Notes: generated by a model from the sequence alone, not told the origin. A stretch of DNA of 64,000 nt from Paenibacillus cookii (GCF_018333375.1 NZ_BORW01000009.1:113584-177583), one strand, 5' to 3'. Counted from the first letter of the stretch, positions 1-10,892 are shown. Translations and numbers: made by a program.

Positions 1-1151
<1,151 letters not shown>

Positions 1152-1191
1152 TCATGATCACTCCTTCGTAATTGAGTATAACGTATCTATT

Positions 1192-2373
1192 TTATAAAAA
1201 CACGCCGGCAATCGTTGCGGACAGCACGCTGACAAGCGTCGCTCCGTACAGCAGCTTGAGGCCGAAACGCGCAACCACGTTGCCCTGCTTCTCATGAAGT
1301 CCCTTCACCGCGCCGGCAATGATGCCGATCGAGGAGAAGTTCGCAAACGAAACGAGGAACACCGATACGATGCCGACGGCGCGGGCGGACATGGCCGTAT
1401 GTTTGCCGAGCTCGAGCATGGCGACAAATTCGTTGGATACCATTTTCGTAGCCATGATGCTGCCTGCTTCCACGGCCTCGTTCCAAGGCACGCCCATCAC
1501 GAAGGCAAACGGAGCGAAGACGTAACCGAGCAGCTCCTGGAAGGTGATGCCGAAGATGCCGTTAAAGATGCCGTTGATCATCGCGATCAACGCGACGAAA
1601 CCGATAAGCATCGCCGCAACGGTAATCGCGACCTTGAACCCGTCCATAATGTATTCCCCGAGCATCTCGAAGAACGACTGCTTTTCGGACTCCTCCTGAA
1701 CTTCCAGACTGTCTTCCTCAGGCGTCACTTTATAAGGATTGAGGATGGAAGCGATGATAAATCCGCCGAACAGATTCAGAACGAGCGCCGTCACGACGTA
1801 TCTCGGGTCGATCATGGTCATGTACGCGCCAACGATGGACATCGAAACCGTGGACATTGCGGACGCGCAAAGCGTGTACAAGCGGTGCTTCGGCAGCGCG
1901 CCGATCTGCTTTTTGACGGAAATGAACACTTCGGATTGCCCCAAAATGGCCGAGGCCACTGCGTTGTAAGATTCCAGCTTGCCCATGCCGTTGATCTTGC
2001 TGAGCACGAGGCCGATGAGCCGAATGATAATCGGAAGCACTTTGATGTACTGCAAAATTCCGATCAGGGCCGAAATGAAGATGATCGGCAGCAGCACATT
2101 GAGGAAGAACGGAGCTTGTCCTTCGTTCGCTATGCCGCCGAATACGAAGTTGATGCCTTCCGCGGCATAATCCAGCAAGTTTTTGAAAATATCCGAAAAT
2201 CCTTGAATCAGCGCGGTTCCGACAACCGTATTCAGCAAAATGAATGCCAGAATAAGCTGAAGAATGATCATGATGATCAATGGGCGATAGCGAATACCAC
2301 GTTTGTTATTGCTGGCGACAAAAGACAGTGCAAACACGACGAGTAATCCCAATACCGCAATCAAATATTTCAT
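1192..2373 (-). CDS. nupC: NupC-type concentrative nucleoside transporter
   Basis: A 393-residue integral membrane protein that imports nucleosides with a cation. It is hydrophobic throughout, with repeated membrane segments, and has the CNT-family motifs GQSEVFI (about residue 150) and SNEFVAM (about residue 310). The length fits Bacillus NupC. The start [14 protein letters not shown] follows a GGGAGA site. It lies between deoC and deoB, as expected for a pathway that takes up deoxyribonucleosides and degrades the sugar. A terminator-like hairpin and a cre-like site between deoC and nupC suggest separate or attenuated expression of nupC-deoB. Confidence 0.93.
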   Translation of the reverse strand: MKYLIAVLGLLVVFALSFVASNNKRGIRYRPLIIMIILQLILAFILLNTVVGTALIQGFSDIFKNLLDYAAEGINFVFGGIANEGQAPFFLNVLLPIIFISALIGILQYIKVLPIIIRLIGLVLSKINGMGKLESYNAVASAILGQSEVFISVKKQIGALPKHRLYTLCASAMSTVSMSIVGAYMTMIDPRYVVTALVLNLFGGFIIASILNPYKVTPEEDSLEVQEESEKQSFFEMLGEYIMDGFKVAITVAAMLIGFVALIAMINGIFNGIFGITFQELLGYVFAPFAFVMGVPWNEAVEAGSIMATKMVSNEFVAMLELGKHTAMSARAVGIVSVFLVSFANFSSIGIIAGAVKGLHEKQGNVVARFGLKLLYGATLVSVLSATIAGVFL

Positions 2374-2439
2374 GGCTGTCTCCCTAGGTTGAATTTTGTA
2401 TGAAGATCCGTATGAATAAGGCTATGAAAAATCGTTTTC

Positions 2440-2453
2440 ATAAAGCGCTTCCA
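2440..2453 (-). promoter_or_regulatory. Candidate CcpA cre site upstream of nupC
   Basis: On the minus strand the sequence reads TGGAAGCGCTTTAT, close to the cre consensus TGNAANCGNNNNCA with mismatches at the last two positions. It lies about 70 bp upstream of the nupC start. Catabolite repression of nucleoside catabolism is known in Bacillus deo genes; its action here is inferred. Confidence 0.4.
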
Positions 2454-2464
2454 GACGATTCATG

Positions 2465-2500
2465 AAAAAGCGGAGCATGGATGTTTCGCCTCTCCGCTTT
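2465..2500 (-). terminator. Intrinsic terminator after deoC
   Basis: Read on the minus strand, arms AAAGCGGAG and CTCCGCTTT enclose a 16-nt loop and are followed by more T residues. It sits about 35 bp after the deoC stop and before nupC, so it should end or attenuate the deoC transcript. Confidence 0.65.
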
Positions 2501-2534
2501 GCGTCCAGGCGGCTGACGCCGTCGGTTTGAAGCA

Positions 2535-3203
2535 TTAGTAGGAAGACGTCGACTGGCCGCCCTCCATAATTTTTACGCCGGAGCTCGCGCCGATGCGGGT
2601 AGCGCCCGCTTCGATCATTTTGTTCATGTCTTCCAGGCTGCGTACTCCTCCGGAAGCTTTCACGCCAACGTTCGGGCCGACCGTCTGACGCATCAAACGG
2701 ACATCCTCCGGCGTCGCGCCTCCCGTGGAAAATCCGGTCGAGGTTTTCACGAAATCTGCACCCGCTTTCACGGACAAACGGCTAGCGCGCTCCTTCTCTT
2801 CATCCGTAAGCAGACAGGTTTCGATAATGACTTTTACAAGCGCTTTCCCTTTGGCTGCGTCAACGACGGCTTTGATATCCTGCTCCACGAAATCGTCCTG
2901 CTTGTCCTTCAGAGCCCCGATATTAATGACCATGTCGACTTCGGTTGCGCCGTTTTCGATCGCATTTTGCGTTTCGAACGCCTTCACGGCCGATGTGGTT
3001 GCTCCCAGAGGGAACCCGATGACCGTGCACACTTTTACTTTCGTGCCGCTTAACTGCTCGGCGGCATATTTAACCCATGTCGGGTTTACGCATACAGAAG
3101 CAAATTCGTACTTTTTCGCTTCTTCCGTCAATTTTTGAATTTCGCTTTGGGTTGCATCCGCGCGAAGCAACGTATGATCGATCATACCTGCAAGATTTGT
3201 CAT
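2535..3203 (-). CDS. deoC: Deoxyribose-phosphate aldolase
   Basis: Splits 2-deoxyribose-5-phosphate into glyceraldehyde-3-phosphate and acetaldehyde in the cytoplasm. The 222 residues contain the class I aldolase features [12 protein letters not shown] at the N terminus, [18 protein letters not shown], and the Schiff-base lysine context [23 protein letters not shown] and [13 protein letters not shown] follow. The frame stays open further upstream, but ATG at 3203 ([13 protein letters not shown]) gives the family's normal length and has AAGGAGA 7 nt before it; a neighbouring ATG at 3206 is only 4 nt away. A strong sigma-A-like promoter lies at 3268 to 3296. Confidence 0.96.
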   Translation of the reverse strand: MTNLAGMIDHTLLRADATQSEIQKLTEEAKKYEFASVCVNPTWVKYAAEQLSGTKVKVCTVIGFPLGATTSAVKAFETQNAIENGATEVDMVINIGALKDKQDDFVEQDIKAVVDAAKGKALVKVIIETCLLTDEEKERASRLSVKAGADFVKTSTGFSTGGATPEDVRLMRQTVGPNVGVKASGGVRSLEDMNKMIEAGATRIGASSGVKIMEGGQSTSSY

Positions 3204-3267
3204 CATGTCATCTCCTTCAAGAATAATTACCCGAAAATATTGCGCTTTCTTTGCTTGCTGCAGAAAT

Positions 3268-3296
3268 ATCATAACACTCGTCAGAACATATGTAAA
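3268..3296 (-). promoter_or_regulatory. Sigma-A-type promoter of deoC
   Basis: On the minus strand TTTACA (3291 to 3296) and TATGAT (3268 to 3273) are separated by exactly 17 bp, with the deoC ATG about 65 bp downstream. Five of six bases match consensus in each box. Confidence 0.65.
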
Positions 3297-3317
3297 CACT
3301 GTCTTGAAATTATGTTC
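3284..3317. promoter_or_regulatory. Inverted repeat over the deoC promoter
   Basis: Arms GAACATA (3284 to 3290) and TATGTTC (3311 to 3317) are perfectly inverted and flank the -35 box of deoC. The position fits a repressor operator, with the adjacent DeoR as the obvious candidate ligand-responsive repressor. The pairing with DeoR is inference. Confidence 0.35.
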
Positions 3318-3353
3318 ATGGCGGTTTTGTGGCATTCACCAGCCTATTTTGCG

Positions 3354-3389
3354 CAAAAAAATCTGCCATATGTATCTATGGCAGATTTT
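3354..3389 (-). terminator. Intrinsic terminator after deoR
   Basis: On the minus strand the arms AAAATCTGCCATA and TATGGCAGATTTT enclose a short loop and are followed by a T run. It begins about 10 bp after the deoR stop. This separates deoR from deoC, which has its own promoter. Confidence 0.7.
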
Positions 3390-3397
3390 GAAATCCT

Positions 3398-4333
3398 TTA
3401 AACCGTCAGGGCTTGGGCCGTGAACTGGTCCGTGATCAAAATGTTCGCGTACCCTCCGGCCAATGCCGCGCGGATCGCATCAACCTTGCTTTGCCCGCCG
3501 GCAACCAGGATGGACTTTTCCTTTTTCCGCAATTCGTGCAAATCGATGCCGACCGTCCGGTTGTTGATCTCCTCGCTGCAGATGTTGCCGTCCTTGTCGA
3601 AAAAACGGGAAGAGATATCGCCGACGCCTTTTTTCTTCAGCAGTTTTTGCTCCTCATCGGTGAAATAACCGAGCCTGAACAGCAGCGCATCCTCCCTTAC
3701 CGTCCCGACCGTAAACACGGCAATGTTCGCTTGCTTGCCCAGCTCGATGATCCTGCTGATGTGCCGGTCCTCTTCCACGATGCGTTTCAAGGCGATATTA
3801 TCGAAAATGACCGGAAGCGGAAGGTAGCGGGCCACCGTTTGATAAGCTTCGGCAAATAAATTGACCGTATCCGCCGCGTACGTGTTGACGTGGGAGTGGC
3901 TGACGCCTCCCTTGAGCTGGACGACTTCGACTCCCCTGACGCTTTTGGGCTGCAGCTGCTTCGCCACCGCAAACATCGTCGTCCCCCAGGTTACGCCGAT
4001 AATATCTTTGTCTTGGACGTTGTCGTACAGATAATCGGCGGTTTGTTTGGCGATATGCTTTTGAATTTCTTCATAGGTATTCAGGGGAGAATAACAGACC
4101 TGGACGGTATCCAGCCCGTATTTCTGTTCCAGCTTTTTCGATAAAATATGGGAGTCTTCCTGCGGATCCACGATCTCGATTTTCACGTACCCCTGCTCCT
4201 TCGCGAACTGCAGCAGCCTCGATACCGTCGGACGGGACACGCCGAGCCGCTGCGCGATGTCCTGCTGGCTGAAATCCGATTGATAGTAAAGTCTCGCAGC
4301 TTCAATCGACAATCGTTGTTTTTCTATGTCCAT
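3398..4333 (-). CDS. deoR: SorC/DeoR-type transcriptional regulator of deoxyribonucleoside genes
   Basis: A 311-residue DNA-binding repressor, matching the 313 residues of Bacillus subtilis DeoR. The N-terminal helix-turn-helix reads SQQDIAQRLGVSRPTVSRLL (about residues 22 to 41). The rest is a SorC-type sugar-phosphate-binding domain with GVTWGTTMFAVA, FTVGTV and GGQSKVDAIRAAL. B. subtilis DeoR is released by deoxyribose-5-phosphate. The gene is adjacent to and in the same direction as deoC-nupC-deoB, which supports the name. Inverted repeats at the deoC promoter and at 4478 to 4500 are possible operators. Confidence 0.88.
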   Translation of the reverse strand: MDIEKQRLSIEAARLYYQSDFSQQDIAQRLGVSRPTVSRLLQFAKEQGYVKIEIVDPQEDSHILSKKLEQKYGLDTVQVCYSPLNTYEEIQKHIAKQTADYLYDNVQDKDIIGVTWGTTMFAVAKQLQPKSVRGVEVVQLKGGVSHSHVNTYAADTVNLFAEAYQTVARYLPLPVIFDNIALKRIVEEDRHISRIIELGKQANIAVFTVGTVREDALLFRLGYFTDEEQKLLKKKGVGDISSRFFDKDGNICSEEINNRTVGIDLHELRKKEKSILVAGGQSKVDAIRAALAGGYANILITDQFTAQALTV

Positions 4334-4477
4334 TCTTTGATCATCACCCGTCTTTTCTCTCTCTTACGTCATGAGCCGTTCGTTTCGCGCGCCTTATCCT
4401 GCAATTCCCCGATCGCTTGCCTGATTCCTTTTTGCAAGATATGCTTTTTCCGGCGCCGTTTATTTGTTAAGATAGCT

Positions 4478-4500
4478 ATTGTGAATTTTTCCGTCACAAT
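4478..4500. promoter_or_regulatory. Inverted repeat between deoR and coaA
   Basis: Perfect 7-bp arms ATTGTGA and TCACAAT are separated by 9 bp in the divergent deoR-coaA region. The symmetry suggests a dimeric regulator site, possibly DeoR itself. The 296-bp intergenic region otherwise shows no gene. Confidence 0.35.
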
Positions 4501-4629
4501 CAGTATAACAAAAATAGTCGATGAACGTACATCGTCAAAGACAAGGCCGGCCTTCGACCACAAGGATGGACTTCAAAACGAGACCTGCGGATTGCAGCCG
4601 GGGCCGGGCCCGATAGAAAGTGAGCGATC

Positions 4630-5553
4630 ATGAAAAATACATATTCCCCGTACTTTGAATTTGACCGGAACGCATGGGCGTTGTCCCGGGATTTGCCCTC
4701 TCTCACGATATCGGAAGAAGAGTTCGAAGAGTTAAAGGGCTTAAACGAAAAAATTTCGATCGAAGAGGTATCCGCCGTATATTTGCCGCTTGCGCGGCTG
4801 ATCCATTTATACGTCACCGCTTTTGCCCAGCTTCAATCGAAGATGAGTTCATTTTTGAGCGTCCCTGCGCCGAAAGCCCCATTTGTCATCGGCATAGCAG
4901 GCAGCGTCAGCGTAGGCAAAAGCACCACCGCCAGATTGCTGCAAACGCTTTTATCCCGCTGGCCCGAGCATCCCAAGGTCGATCTGGTGACGACAGACGG
5001 TTTTCTGTACCCCAACCGGGTGCTTGAAGCCAAAGGCATCATGAACAAAAAGGGCTTTCCGGAAAGCTACGACATCAACCAACTGATGCATTTTATCAGC
5101 AGCGTCAAGTCCGGCGAACCCGCCCTTCACGCTCCGTTATATTCCCACTTCGAATATGACGTTCTGAAGGACCGCACGCAGCTTGTGGACCGGCCCGATA
5201 TTTTGATCGTCGAAGGGATCAACGTGCTGCAGGTGAACACCAGCGAGCCGTTTTTCGTCAGCGATTTCTTTGATTTTTCCATCTATATCGATGCCGACGA
5301 AGAGAACATCCGCAAGTGGTACATCGAAAGGTTCCTGCTGCTCCGCGATTCGGCCTTCCAGGACCCCCGTTCGTATTTCCACAAATACGCGACGCTCTCG
5401 GAGGAAGAAGCGGTCGGCACCGCGGCCAAAATCTGGCAGGACATCAACGCCAAAAATTTGCACGAAAATATTTTGCCGACGAAGGAACGGGCCAAACTGA
5501 TCATCAAAAAAGGCTCGGACCATTTGATCGAAAAAGTGATGCTTCGCAAGTAA
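4630..5553 (+). CDS. coaA: Type I pantothenate kinase
   Basis: Phosphorylates pantothenate with ATP, the first step of coenzyme A synthesis. The 307 residues match the bacterial PanK-I length. Family motifs are FDRNAW near the N terminus, the Walker [19 protein letters not shown] (about residues 88 to 105), [21 protein letters not shown], and the late segments [10 protein letters not shown] and [20 protein letters not shown]. It is the only plus-strand gene in the core part and is transcribed divergently from deoR. The start is preceded by a weak GAAAGTGAG site. Confidence 0.95.
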   Translation: MKNTYSPYFEFDRNAWALSRDLPSLTISEEEFEELKGLNEKISIEEVSAVYLPLARLIHLYVTAFAQLQSKMSSFLSVPAPKAPFVIGIAGSVSVGKSTTARLLQTLLSRWPEHPKVDLVTTDGFLYPNRVLEAKGIMNKKGFPESYDINQLMHFISSVKSGEPALHAPLYSHFEYDVLKDRTQLVDRPDILIVEGINVLQVNTSEPFFVSDFFDFSIYIDADEENIRKWYIERFLLLRDSAFQDPRSYFHKYATLSEEEAVGTAAKIWQDINAKNLHENILPTKERAKLIIKKGSDHLIEKVMLRK

Positions 5554-5591
5554 CGGATTCGAATCCTCAAACAACGGGTGCCGCCTGCGTC

Positions 5592-7691
5592 CTAAAGCGG
5601 ACGAAACCAGCGCGGCGCCCACCAATTGTATTTCCCCAGCAGCTTCATCAAGGACGGCACCACAAGCAGCCGGAGCAGGGTAACGTCAATCCATACGGCA
5701 GAAGCGATGCCGGTGCCGAGCTGCCTAACTCCTTCCACCTCTCCAAAAGCAAACGGCAGCGTGACCGCAATCAGAATGGCTGCTGCAGCCGTAATGAGCT
5801 TTCCCGTAGAAGCCAATCCTTCTTGAATGGCAGCATCCACTTGTCCCGTTTCCCGGAAGGCTTCGCTCATCCGCGACAGCAGAAACACCCCGTAATCCAT
5901 GCTTACGCCGAAAACCAAACCAAAAACAAACACGGGAACCATGACGGCGATCTCCCCCGGCGATGAACCCGCCAACCCGCTCTGAAACACGATCACCAGG
6001 ACGCCGAACGAGGCCGCGATGGTGAGCAGGTTCATAACAACCGCCTTCACCGGAATCAACACCGAACGGAAAGCCGCAAACAACACCAGCATATTGGTGA
6101 TGACGATAAAAGTAAGCATGCGGGGCAATGCACCGGCAATCGCGTCGATGACCTCCTGCCGGGATTTGGCTTCGCCCCCGAGAAGCACGCGGATGCCTGA
6201 TTGTCCGGCCTCTTTTTCCAGGCTTCGCAGCCAGGTATGGACCTCCGCCGAGCCCGGCTCTCCCATGTAAGAAATCCGGTAGAAGACTGTATTTAAATAG
6301 GAATTGTCCTTGAAAACGGGTACCGGCAATGGTTTGATGCCAATAACCGAAACGTCGTTTTGGATCCGCTTGATCCAGGCTGCCGCTTCCTTGCGTTCTT
6401 CGGGCGTAAATCCCTTTCCTGAAGGCTGCATGGCAAGCAGCACCTCCGAGACGCCATCCTGCCGAAAATACGTGCGGATCGCTTCATCGGCTTTTCTTGA
6501 TTCCGTTTCGGGAGGGAGGGAACGTGCATCCGGAACCGCCGTGGTCATCCGCAATGCGGGAAAAAGCAATAGCATCATGAGGCAGCATCCGGCCAGCAAT
6601 ACCCTCCCCGGTCTACGCATCACCCTTTCCGCCCAAAGAGCCCAAAACCTGCGGCTTCGGTCGTCCGGGAATGCTTGTCCGGCCTGCTTCCGTACCAGCC
6701 ACGGTGAAATGAATCGCAGCAGCGCCGGCACCAGGCTTAAATTTACGGCCGCCGACAGGATCACGACGATGATGGCGCAAAGGGATGCGCTCCGGAACAT
6801 CGGCATCGGAATGAAAGCGACGGCAACCAATCCGCCTAAGACGCATGCGCTCGAAACATAAACCGCTCTTCCCGAAGTGCGAAGCGTTACCTGCAACGCT
6901 TTTTCCGGATGGCCCCTCCCCAGCTCTTCCCGGAAACGGTTCGTCATAATAAAGGCGAAGTCCAGGCATAGCGCCAGCCCGGTCATCGGAATGACGTTCA
7001 GGATGAAATTGGACAGCTCGAGATCGAAAGCGGTGCCCAGCATCGCTATGAAGCCCATCGCCGTTGAAACGGAAAGCAATCCCATCAGAACGGGAAGCAG
7101 CGCATACCAGAAACCGCCGAACGAAAGCAATAAAATGAGGAAAGCAAGCGGAATCCCGAAACGTTCCGCCCGTTTGAAATCATGCATGCTCGCTTGATTG
7201 ACATCCTCCTGGACCACCGTTTTCCCCGTCAATTGGATCGTGATGCCTTCGAGATGCGGCAGTCGGTCCCGAATCCGGTTCAATAGATTTTTGCGCTCTC
7301 CCAGGGGCTCATCCGTTCCAATGAGGGCATATGCTGCATCCTTTGCCATCTGCTCGCGATGTTTCAGCGGAGACTGCACGAATGCAACTCCGTCCAGTAC
7401 GGCCAGTCTCTTCAAGGTATCATCGATAATCTCTGAAAATCGGGCATGCGAAACGGTTGGCTGCCTTTGGAACACGACGATCACCGGATCTTCCGGCATG
7501 CCGCCGTTTTCCTCAAGGAGCCGCTGTACTTCGTACGAGCTGCCTTTGGTGTATAAGCCGGGGCCTTGGACGATGGAAGGGAGCCGTGCCGAAAACGATC
7601 CGAATATAACAAAAATCGCCATCCAGCATGCCGCGATTGCACCCGAATGGCGATATACGAACCGAGACAACCACTCACCCATGCCCGTCAT
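5592..7691 (-). CDS. MMPL/RND-type membrane transporter of the polyketide cluster
   Basis: A 699-residue polytopic membrane protein with two RND-like halves. Each half has an N-terminal membrane helix, a large extracytoplasmic loop and a group of five or six helices; CLDFAFIMTNRFREE and GVSMDYGVFLLSRM are the conserved MMPL segments of the two halves. These proteins export lipids or hydrophobic products, so export of the polyketide product is the likely role. Starts at 7691 (MTGMGEW) or 7682 are both possible because the preceding FAD gene overlaps. The frame extends upstream inside that gene, but without a membrane signature. It is the last gene of the operon. Confidence 0.85.
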   Translation of the reverse strand: MTGMGEWLSRFVYRHSGAIAACWMAIFVIFGSFSARLPSIVQGPGLYTKGSSYEVQRLLEENGGMPEDPVIVVFQRQPTVSHARFSEIIDDTLKRLAVLDGVAFVQSPLKHREQMAKDAAYALIGTDEPLGERKNLLNRIRDRLPHLEGITIQLTGKTVVQEDVNQASMHDFKRAERFGIPLAFLILLLSFGGFWYALLPVLMGLLSVSTAMGFIAMLGTAFDLELSNFILNVIPMTGLALCLDFAFIMTNRFREELGRGHPEKALQVTLRTSGRAVYVSSACVLGGLVAVAFIPMPMFRSASLCAIIVVILSAAVNLSLVPALLRFISPWLVRKQAGQAFPDDRSRRFWALWAERVMRRPGRVLLAGCCLMMLLLFPALRMTTAVPDARSLPPETESRKADEAIRTYFRQDGVSEVLLAMQPSGKGFTPEERKEAAAWIKRIQNDVSVIGIKPLPVPVFKDNSYLNTVFYRISYMGEPGSAEVHTWLRSLEKEAGQSGIRVLLGGEAKSRQEVIDAIAGALPRMLTFIVITNMLVLFAAFRSVLIPVKAVVMNLLTIAASFGVLVIVFQSGLAGSSPGEIAVMVPVFVFGLVFGVSMDYGVFLLSRMSEAFRETGQVDAAIQEGLASTGKLITAAAAILIAVTLPFAFGEVEGVRQLGTGIASAVWIDVTLLRLLVVPSLMKLLGKYNWWAPRWFRPL

Positions 7692-8838
7692 CCCCGTTTT
7701 CCGGCGGGGTTTGCGGACCCATCCGGGTGGACTTGACCACCGCATCGCCCAGCTGAGGGAACATGCGTGCGCAGGCCGTGAAAATTCGCGGAACAACCGG
7801 CATGTTGGCCAACGCCTGCAGTCGGCGTCCTAAGCTCAAAATCGATGCATATTCCTTTTGCATGTCAAGTCGATATGCGCGGTACCACTCTTCCATGCTC
7901 ATGGCGTTCCGGAGGTACTTATCGCCGTAATGGGCGCATCTCCCTGCCGATCGCAGCGCGGCGGACATGCCATCGCCAAACAACGGCGGGATCATCGCGC
8001 CGGCATCGCCAATCTGGGGCACGATTCCCCAAACGTCCGGCTCCAAGGACAAATAGACAGGGGCAATCGATACCTCCGAATCCGGGATCACCGTCCCACC
8101 GGCCAGCCGCTCCGCGAGCTGCTTGTTATCGGCTGCAGCCGATAGCAGGAGCTCCCGCACGGAGTTGCCTTTACGCCGGATCCGGTCCAGCGGCAGGAGA
8201 GCCGCGACGTTCGTTTTCCCCCCTTCGACGGGCGAAATGCCGATATAGCCATGCCTGATAAAATAAAGCTCCACCGCCTGATCGGTGGCTACTCCGCCGA
8301 AATGGGCCTTGATTCCGATATAGGCTGTTCTTCCGCGCCTTTTTGCCGGTCGTGCCGCCAATTCCGTTCGTGGATGTACTCCCCAAGCGGCAAAAACGGT
8401 ACGGGCATACAGGATGTTGGTCCCTCCCGCCGAGCGGATGCCGATGCGAAATGCCCCCGAATCGGCGGCGATGCTGGATACCGACGTTCCGGTATGCACT
8501 TGTGTGCCGGCTTTTTCCGCAGCCTCGAGCAGAACCGCATCCATTTCATACCGGCTTAAGCCCCATGCAGGTTGCTCCAGCTTGGCTTCGACGACGCCCC
8601 CATGCCTGAAAACGATCCGCGCCTTCGTGATTCGGCCAGGCTTCAGCGCCTTCAGCGCCACATAAACGCCAAGTTCCTTGAATACTTCGAGCGTTTCCGG
8701 CGAAAGGAATTCTCCGCAGGCTTTATGCCTGGGAAAACGGAGCCGGTCGAACAACATGGTGTTCCATCCGAGGCTGCCGAGACGGATTGCCAGACTGCTT
8801 CCGGCCAGTCCTCCCCCTATTACCACCGCGTCCGGCAT
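7675..8838 (-). CDS. FAD-dependent oxidoreductase, geranylgeranyl-reductase-like
   Basis: A 387-residue flavoprotein. The N-terminal dinucleotide fold reads VIGGGLAGSSLAIRLG, and the second FAD motif is GDAGAMIPPLFGDGMSAAL at about residue 275. FPRHKACGEFLSPE near residue 40 is typical of the geranylgeranyl reductase and halogenase-like group. It overlaps the MMPL gene at its 3' end and follows the methyltransferase by 15 bp, so it is probably cotranscribed and acts as a tailoring enzyme on the type III PKS product. The exact reaction cannot be read from the sequence. Confidence 0.85.
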   Translation of the reverse strand: MPDAVVIGGGLAGSSLAIRLGSLGWNTMLFDRLRFPRHKACGEFLSPETLEVFKELGVYVALKALKPGRITKARIVFRHGGVVEAKLEQPAWGLSRYEMDAVLLEAAEKAGTQVHTGTSVSSIAADSGAFRIGIRSAGGTNILYARTVFAAWGVHPRTELAARPAKRRGRTAYIGIKAHFGGVATDQAVELYFIRHGYIGISPVEGGKTNVAALLPLDRIRRKGNSVRELLLSAAADNKQLAERLAGGTVIPDSEVSIAPVYLSLEPDVWGIVPQIGDAGAMIPPLFGDGMSAALRSAGRCAHYGDKYLRNAMSMEEWYRAYRLDMQKEYASILSLGRRLQALANMPVVPRIFTACARMFPQLGDAVVKSTRMGPQTPPENGDDGHG

Positions 8839-8853
8839 TTCGGCGTCCCCCCC

Positions 8854-9591
8854 TCAACATTTGTTCCCTGCGTGTCCTTTTTTGAAAATCACGACCGTAT
8901 ACCGAAACAACGGTTTCCACCGGTATTTCAAATCATAGCTTCCATGCTGCTTGATCGCCTCGCTTAACCTGTTCCAATCCTTGGCTTGAAATCCTTTCGC
9001 GACGGAAAGCGGCCCGTCATGGCGGATATAACGGTTTTTGGAGAAGATGCGGGCTGCCAGCCAAACCGCGGACCAGGCCAGCCAATGGCGGTGAATGTCG
9101 CTGATGACGATGCCGAGCCTTGCGGATTTCAGCATATGTCCCGTCACTTCCGCCAGCCGCTCGTCCGGAAAGTGGTGCAGAAATTGCGAACATATAAGCA
9201 TATCGGCCGCCGACTCGTCAACGTCGAACACGTTTCGCCTGATCGCACGGACGCGAGGTTCGTCCGTAAATATCCGACTGGCTTCGCGGCAAGCTTCATC
9301 GGTCATGTCTACCAACGTCATGCGGATCCGGATGCCGTTGCGATCGGCCCAGCGGAGAATTCGGCGGTTCAATTCCCCCGAACCTGCTCCGATATCCATC
9401 ACATGAAGGTCGTTCGGGCAGCCTGAACGCCTCCATAATTCCTTCACGCCGCTTAATACCGGTCCAGAGGCTGCGAATATCCGATTAAGCAGTCGTAGAT
9501 GGCGGAGCGCTTCCTCCAGTTCCTTGCCGCCTGCATCAAAATCGTCCATGTATTCTTCTTGGGGCGAACGGCCGTCGAGCGCTTTAAACAT
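8854..9591 (-). CDS. Class I SAM-dependent methyltransferase
   Basis: About 245 residues with a Rossmann-fold methyltransferase core: motif I VMDIGAGSGELNRRIL (about residue 68), TLVDMTDEACREAS, and LICSQFLHHFPDERLAEV. It starts inside the last codons of the PKS gene (8-bp overlap, ATG at 9591; a GTG at 9603 is the alternative), which indicates translational coupling. It probably methylates the polyketide. Bacillus bpsA is also followed by a methyltransferase, but that one is a membrane ICMT-like enzyme; this soluble one is a different family. Confidence 0.85.
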   Translation of the reverse strand: MFKALDGRSPQEEYMDDFDAGGKELEEALRHLRLLNRIFAASGPVLSGVKELWRRSGCPNDLHVMDIGAGSGELNRRILRWADRNGIRIRMTLVDMTDEACREASRIFTDEPRVRAIRRNVFDVDESAADMLICSQFLHHFPDERLAEVTGHMLKSARLGIVISDIHRHWLAWSAVWLAARIFSKNRYIRHDGPLSVAKGFQAKDWNRLSEAIKQHGSYDLKYRWKPLFRYTVVIFKKGHAGNKC

Positions 9592-10744
9592 ATGCGCCTT
9601 CACTCCCCGCCGATTGTACCGCTTCCGCTTTTGATAAATAAGTAAACGCCATCAGCTCCGCCGTTAATCCCGGACCAAAAGCAAGCGAAATGCCATCGGC
9701 CCGATCGATCTCCTGTCTGGCCAGCTCGGATTTCATTTCTTTCAGGACAAACAAAATCGTGGCCGACGACAGGTTCCCGAAATTTTTCAAGACGTTGCGG
9801 CTGTATGAAACCTGAGATTCCTCCAAGGCAAACATCTCCCGCACGGCGTCTATGATGCCCCGCCCTCCGGGATGGATGGCCCACAGGGACGGCAAACTCC
9901 GCTTGCCAAGCAGCATTTCTGCCTCTTCGCGCAGGAAAGATTTCAGCCGTTTAGGGATGTCTGGTGACAGATACAGATCGAATCCCCGGTCCCCAACCCT
10001 CCAGATCATTTCCTCCCGCGAATCCGGAACCAGCACGGCATGCCCTTGGCCAAGCCGGAATACATGCTCCTGACCGTCGGCGGCGGTTTCAACGATGCAC
10101 GCTGATGCGCCGTCTCCGAAAAAGGACGCCCCGAACAGCGTTTCGCGGGAGGTCGGCGGCTGAAAATGGATGGTGCAAAGCTCGACGCAGACGATCAGCA
10201 CCTTGTAATCCGCTTGGCTTTCGGCGATCGTTCTGGCGAGCTGGACCGCTTTTAGCCCGGCATGGCAGCCTTGAAACACGAGCGGGATGCGGTTCACCCG
10301 CCAAGGCAATCCCAATTCCTGGACGAGCATGGAATCCAATCCGGGCAGAAACTGTCCCGTACAGCTCACTGTAATCAGATGCGTGACGTTTGCCGGGCCG
10401 ATCCCGGCATCCGCCATCGCTTCCCGGGCCGCATGGACGGCAAGCGGGACCGATTCCCGTTCATATGTATTCATCCGGTGCGCCGTCGACGGAACCGGCA
10501 TGCCGGGTCGGTCGGGCAGATAACGGCATTTTCCCGCCGGCTCCAAAAATTCCGGTTCGCACGTATAACGCGTTTCGACGCCGCATTGCCTGAAAATTCT
10601 TCGGGCCCATCGCATGATGTCCAAATCATCTCGGCAGGACTCCGCGATTCTCTCAAAAACTTCATCCTGCTGCAGCTTGTACGGCGGGATGCTTGTCCCG
10701 ATCCCGGTGACCGCCGTTCTGCCCGCGTATACGGATGCCATCAT
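9584..10744 (-). CDS. Type III polyketide synthase (chalcone synthase family)
   Basis: A 386-residue homodimeric-type ketosynthase that extends an acyl-CoA starter with malonyl-CoA to alkylpyrones or resorcinols. The catalytic triad is visible: Cys in VSCTGQFLPGLD (about residue 143), His in LWAIHPGGRGIIDAV (about residue 290), and Asn in KNFGNLSSATILFVL (about residue 323). The closing GPGLTAE segment matches the family GFGPG loop. It heads a four-gene operon with methyltransferase, FAD oxidoreductase and MMPL exporter. Double ATG at 10744/10741 follows GGAG by about 6 nt. Confidence 0.93.
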   Translation of the reverse strand: MMASVYAGRTAVTGIGTSIPPYKLQQDEVFERIAESCRDDLDIMRWARRIFRQCGVETRYTCEPEFLEPAGKCRYLPDRPGMPVPSTAHRMNTYERESVPLAVHAAREAMADAGIGPANVTHLITVSCTGQFLPGLDSMLVQELGLPWRVNRIPLVFQGCHAGLKAVQLARTIAESQADYKVLIVCVELCTIHFQPPTSRETLFGASFFGDGASACIVETAADGQEHVFRLGQGHAVLVPDSREEMIWRVGDRGFDLYLSPDIPKRLKSFLREEAEMLLGKRSLPSLWAIHPGGRGIIDAVREMFALEESQVSYSRNVLKNFGNLSSATILFVLKEMKSELARQEIDRADGISLAFGPGLTAELMAFTYLSKAEAVQSAGSEGAYV

Positions 10745-10892
10745 CTGCGACTCCGCCCCTCTCTTCGAAAACCATATTCAGACGCCGTTCACCGGCGTTG
10801 ACACGATCGTACCGTTACTTCCTAAAAATAAGTTATGGTGAGACAAGTTTATTCGAAAAAAAGATAGAATATGCTACATCAAGCAACGATGC

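Noticed and set aside
1294..2346. Plus-strand open frame of 350 codons
   Set aside because: Antisense to nupC; composition is His/Asp/Arg-rich as expected from the reverse of a membrane protein.
3284..3298. GAACATATGT at the deoC promoter as another LexA box
   Set aside because: Only one half site fits; the second half is AAAC, and it is better explained by the GAACATA inverted repeat.
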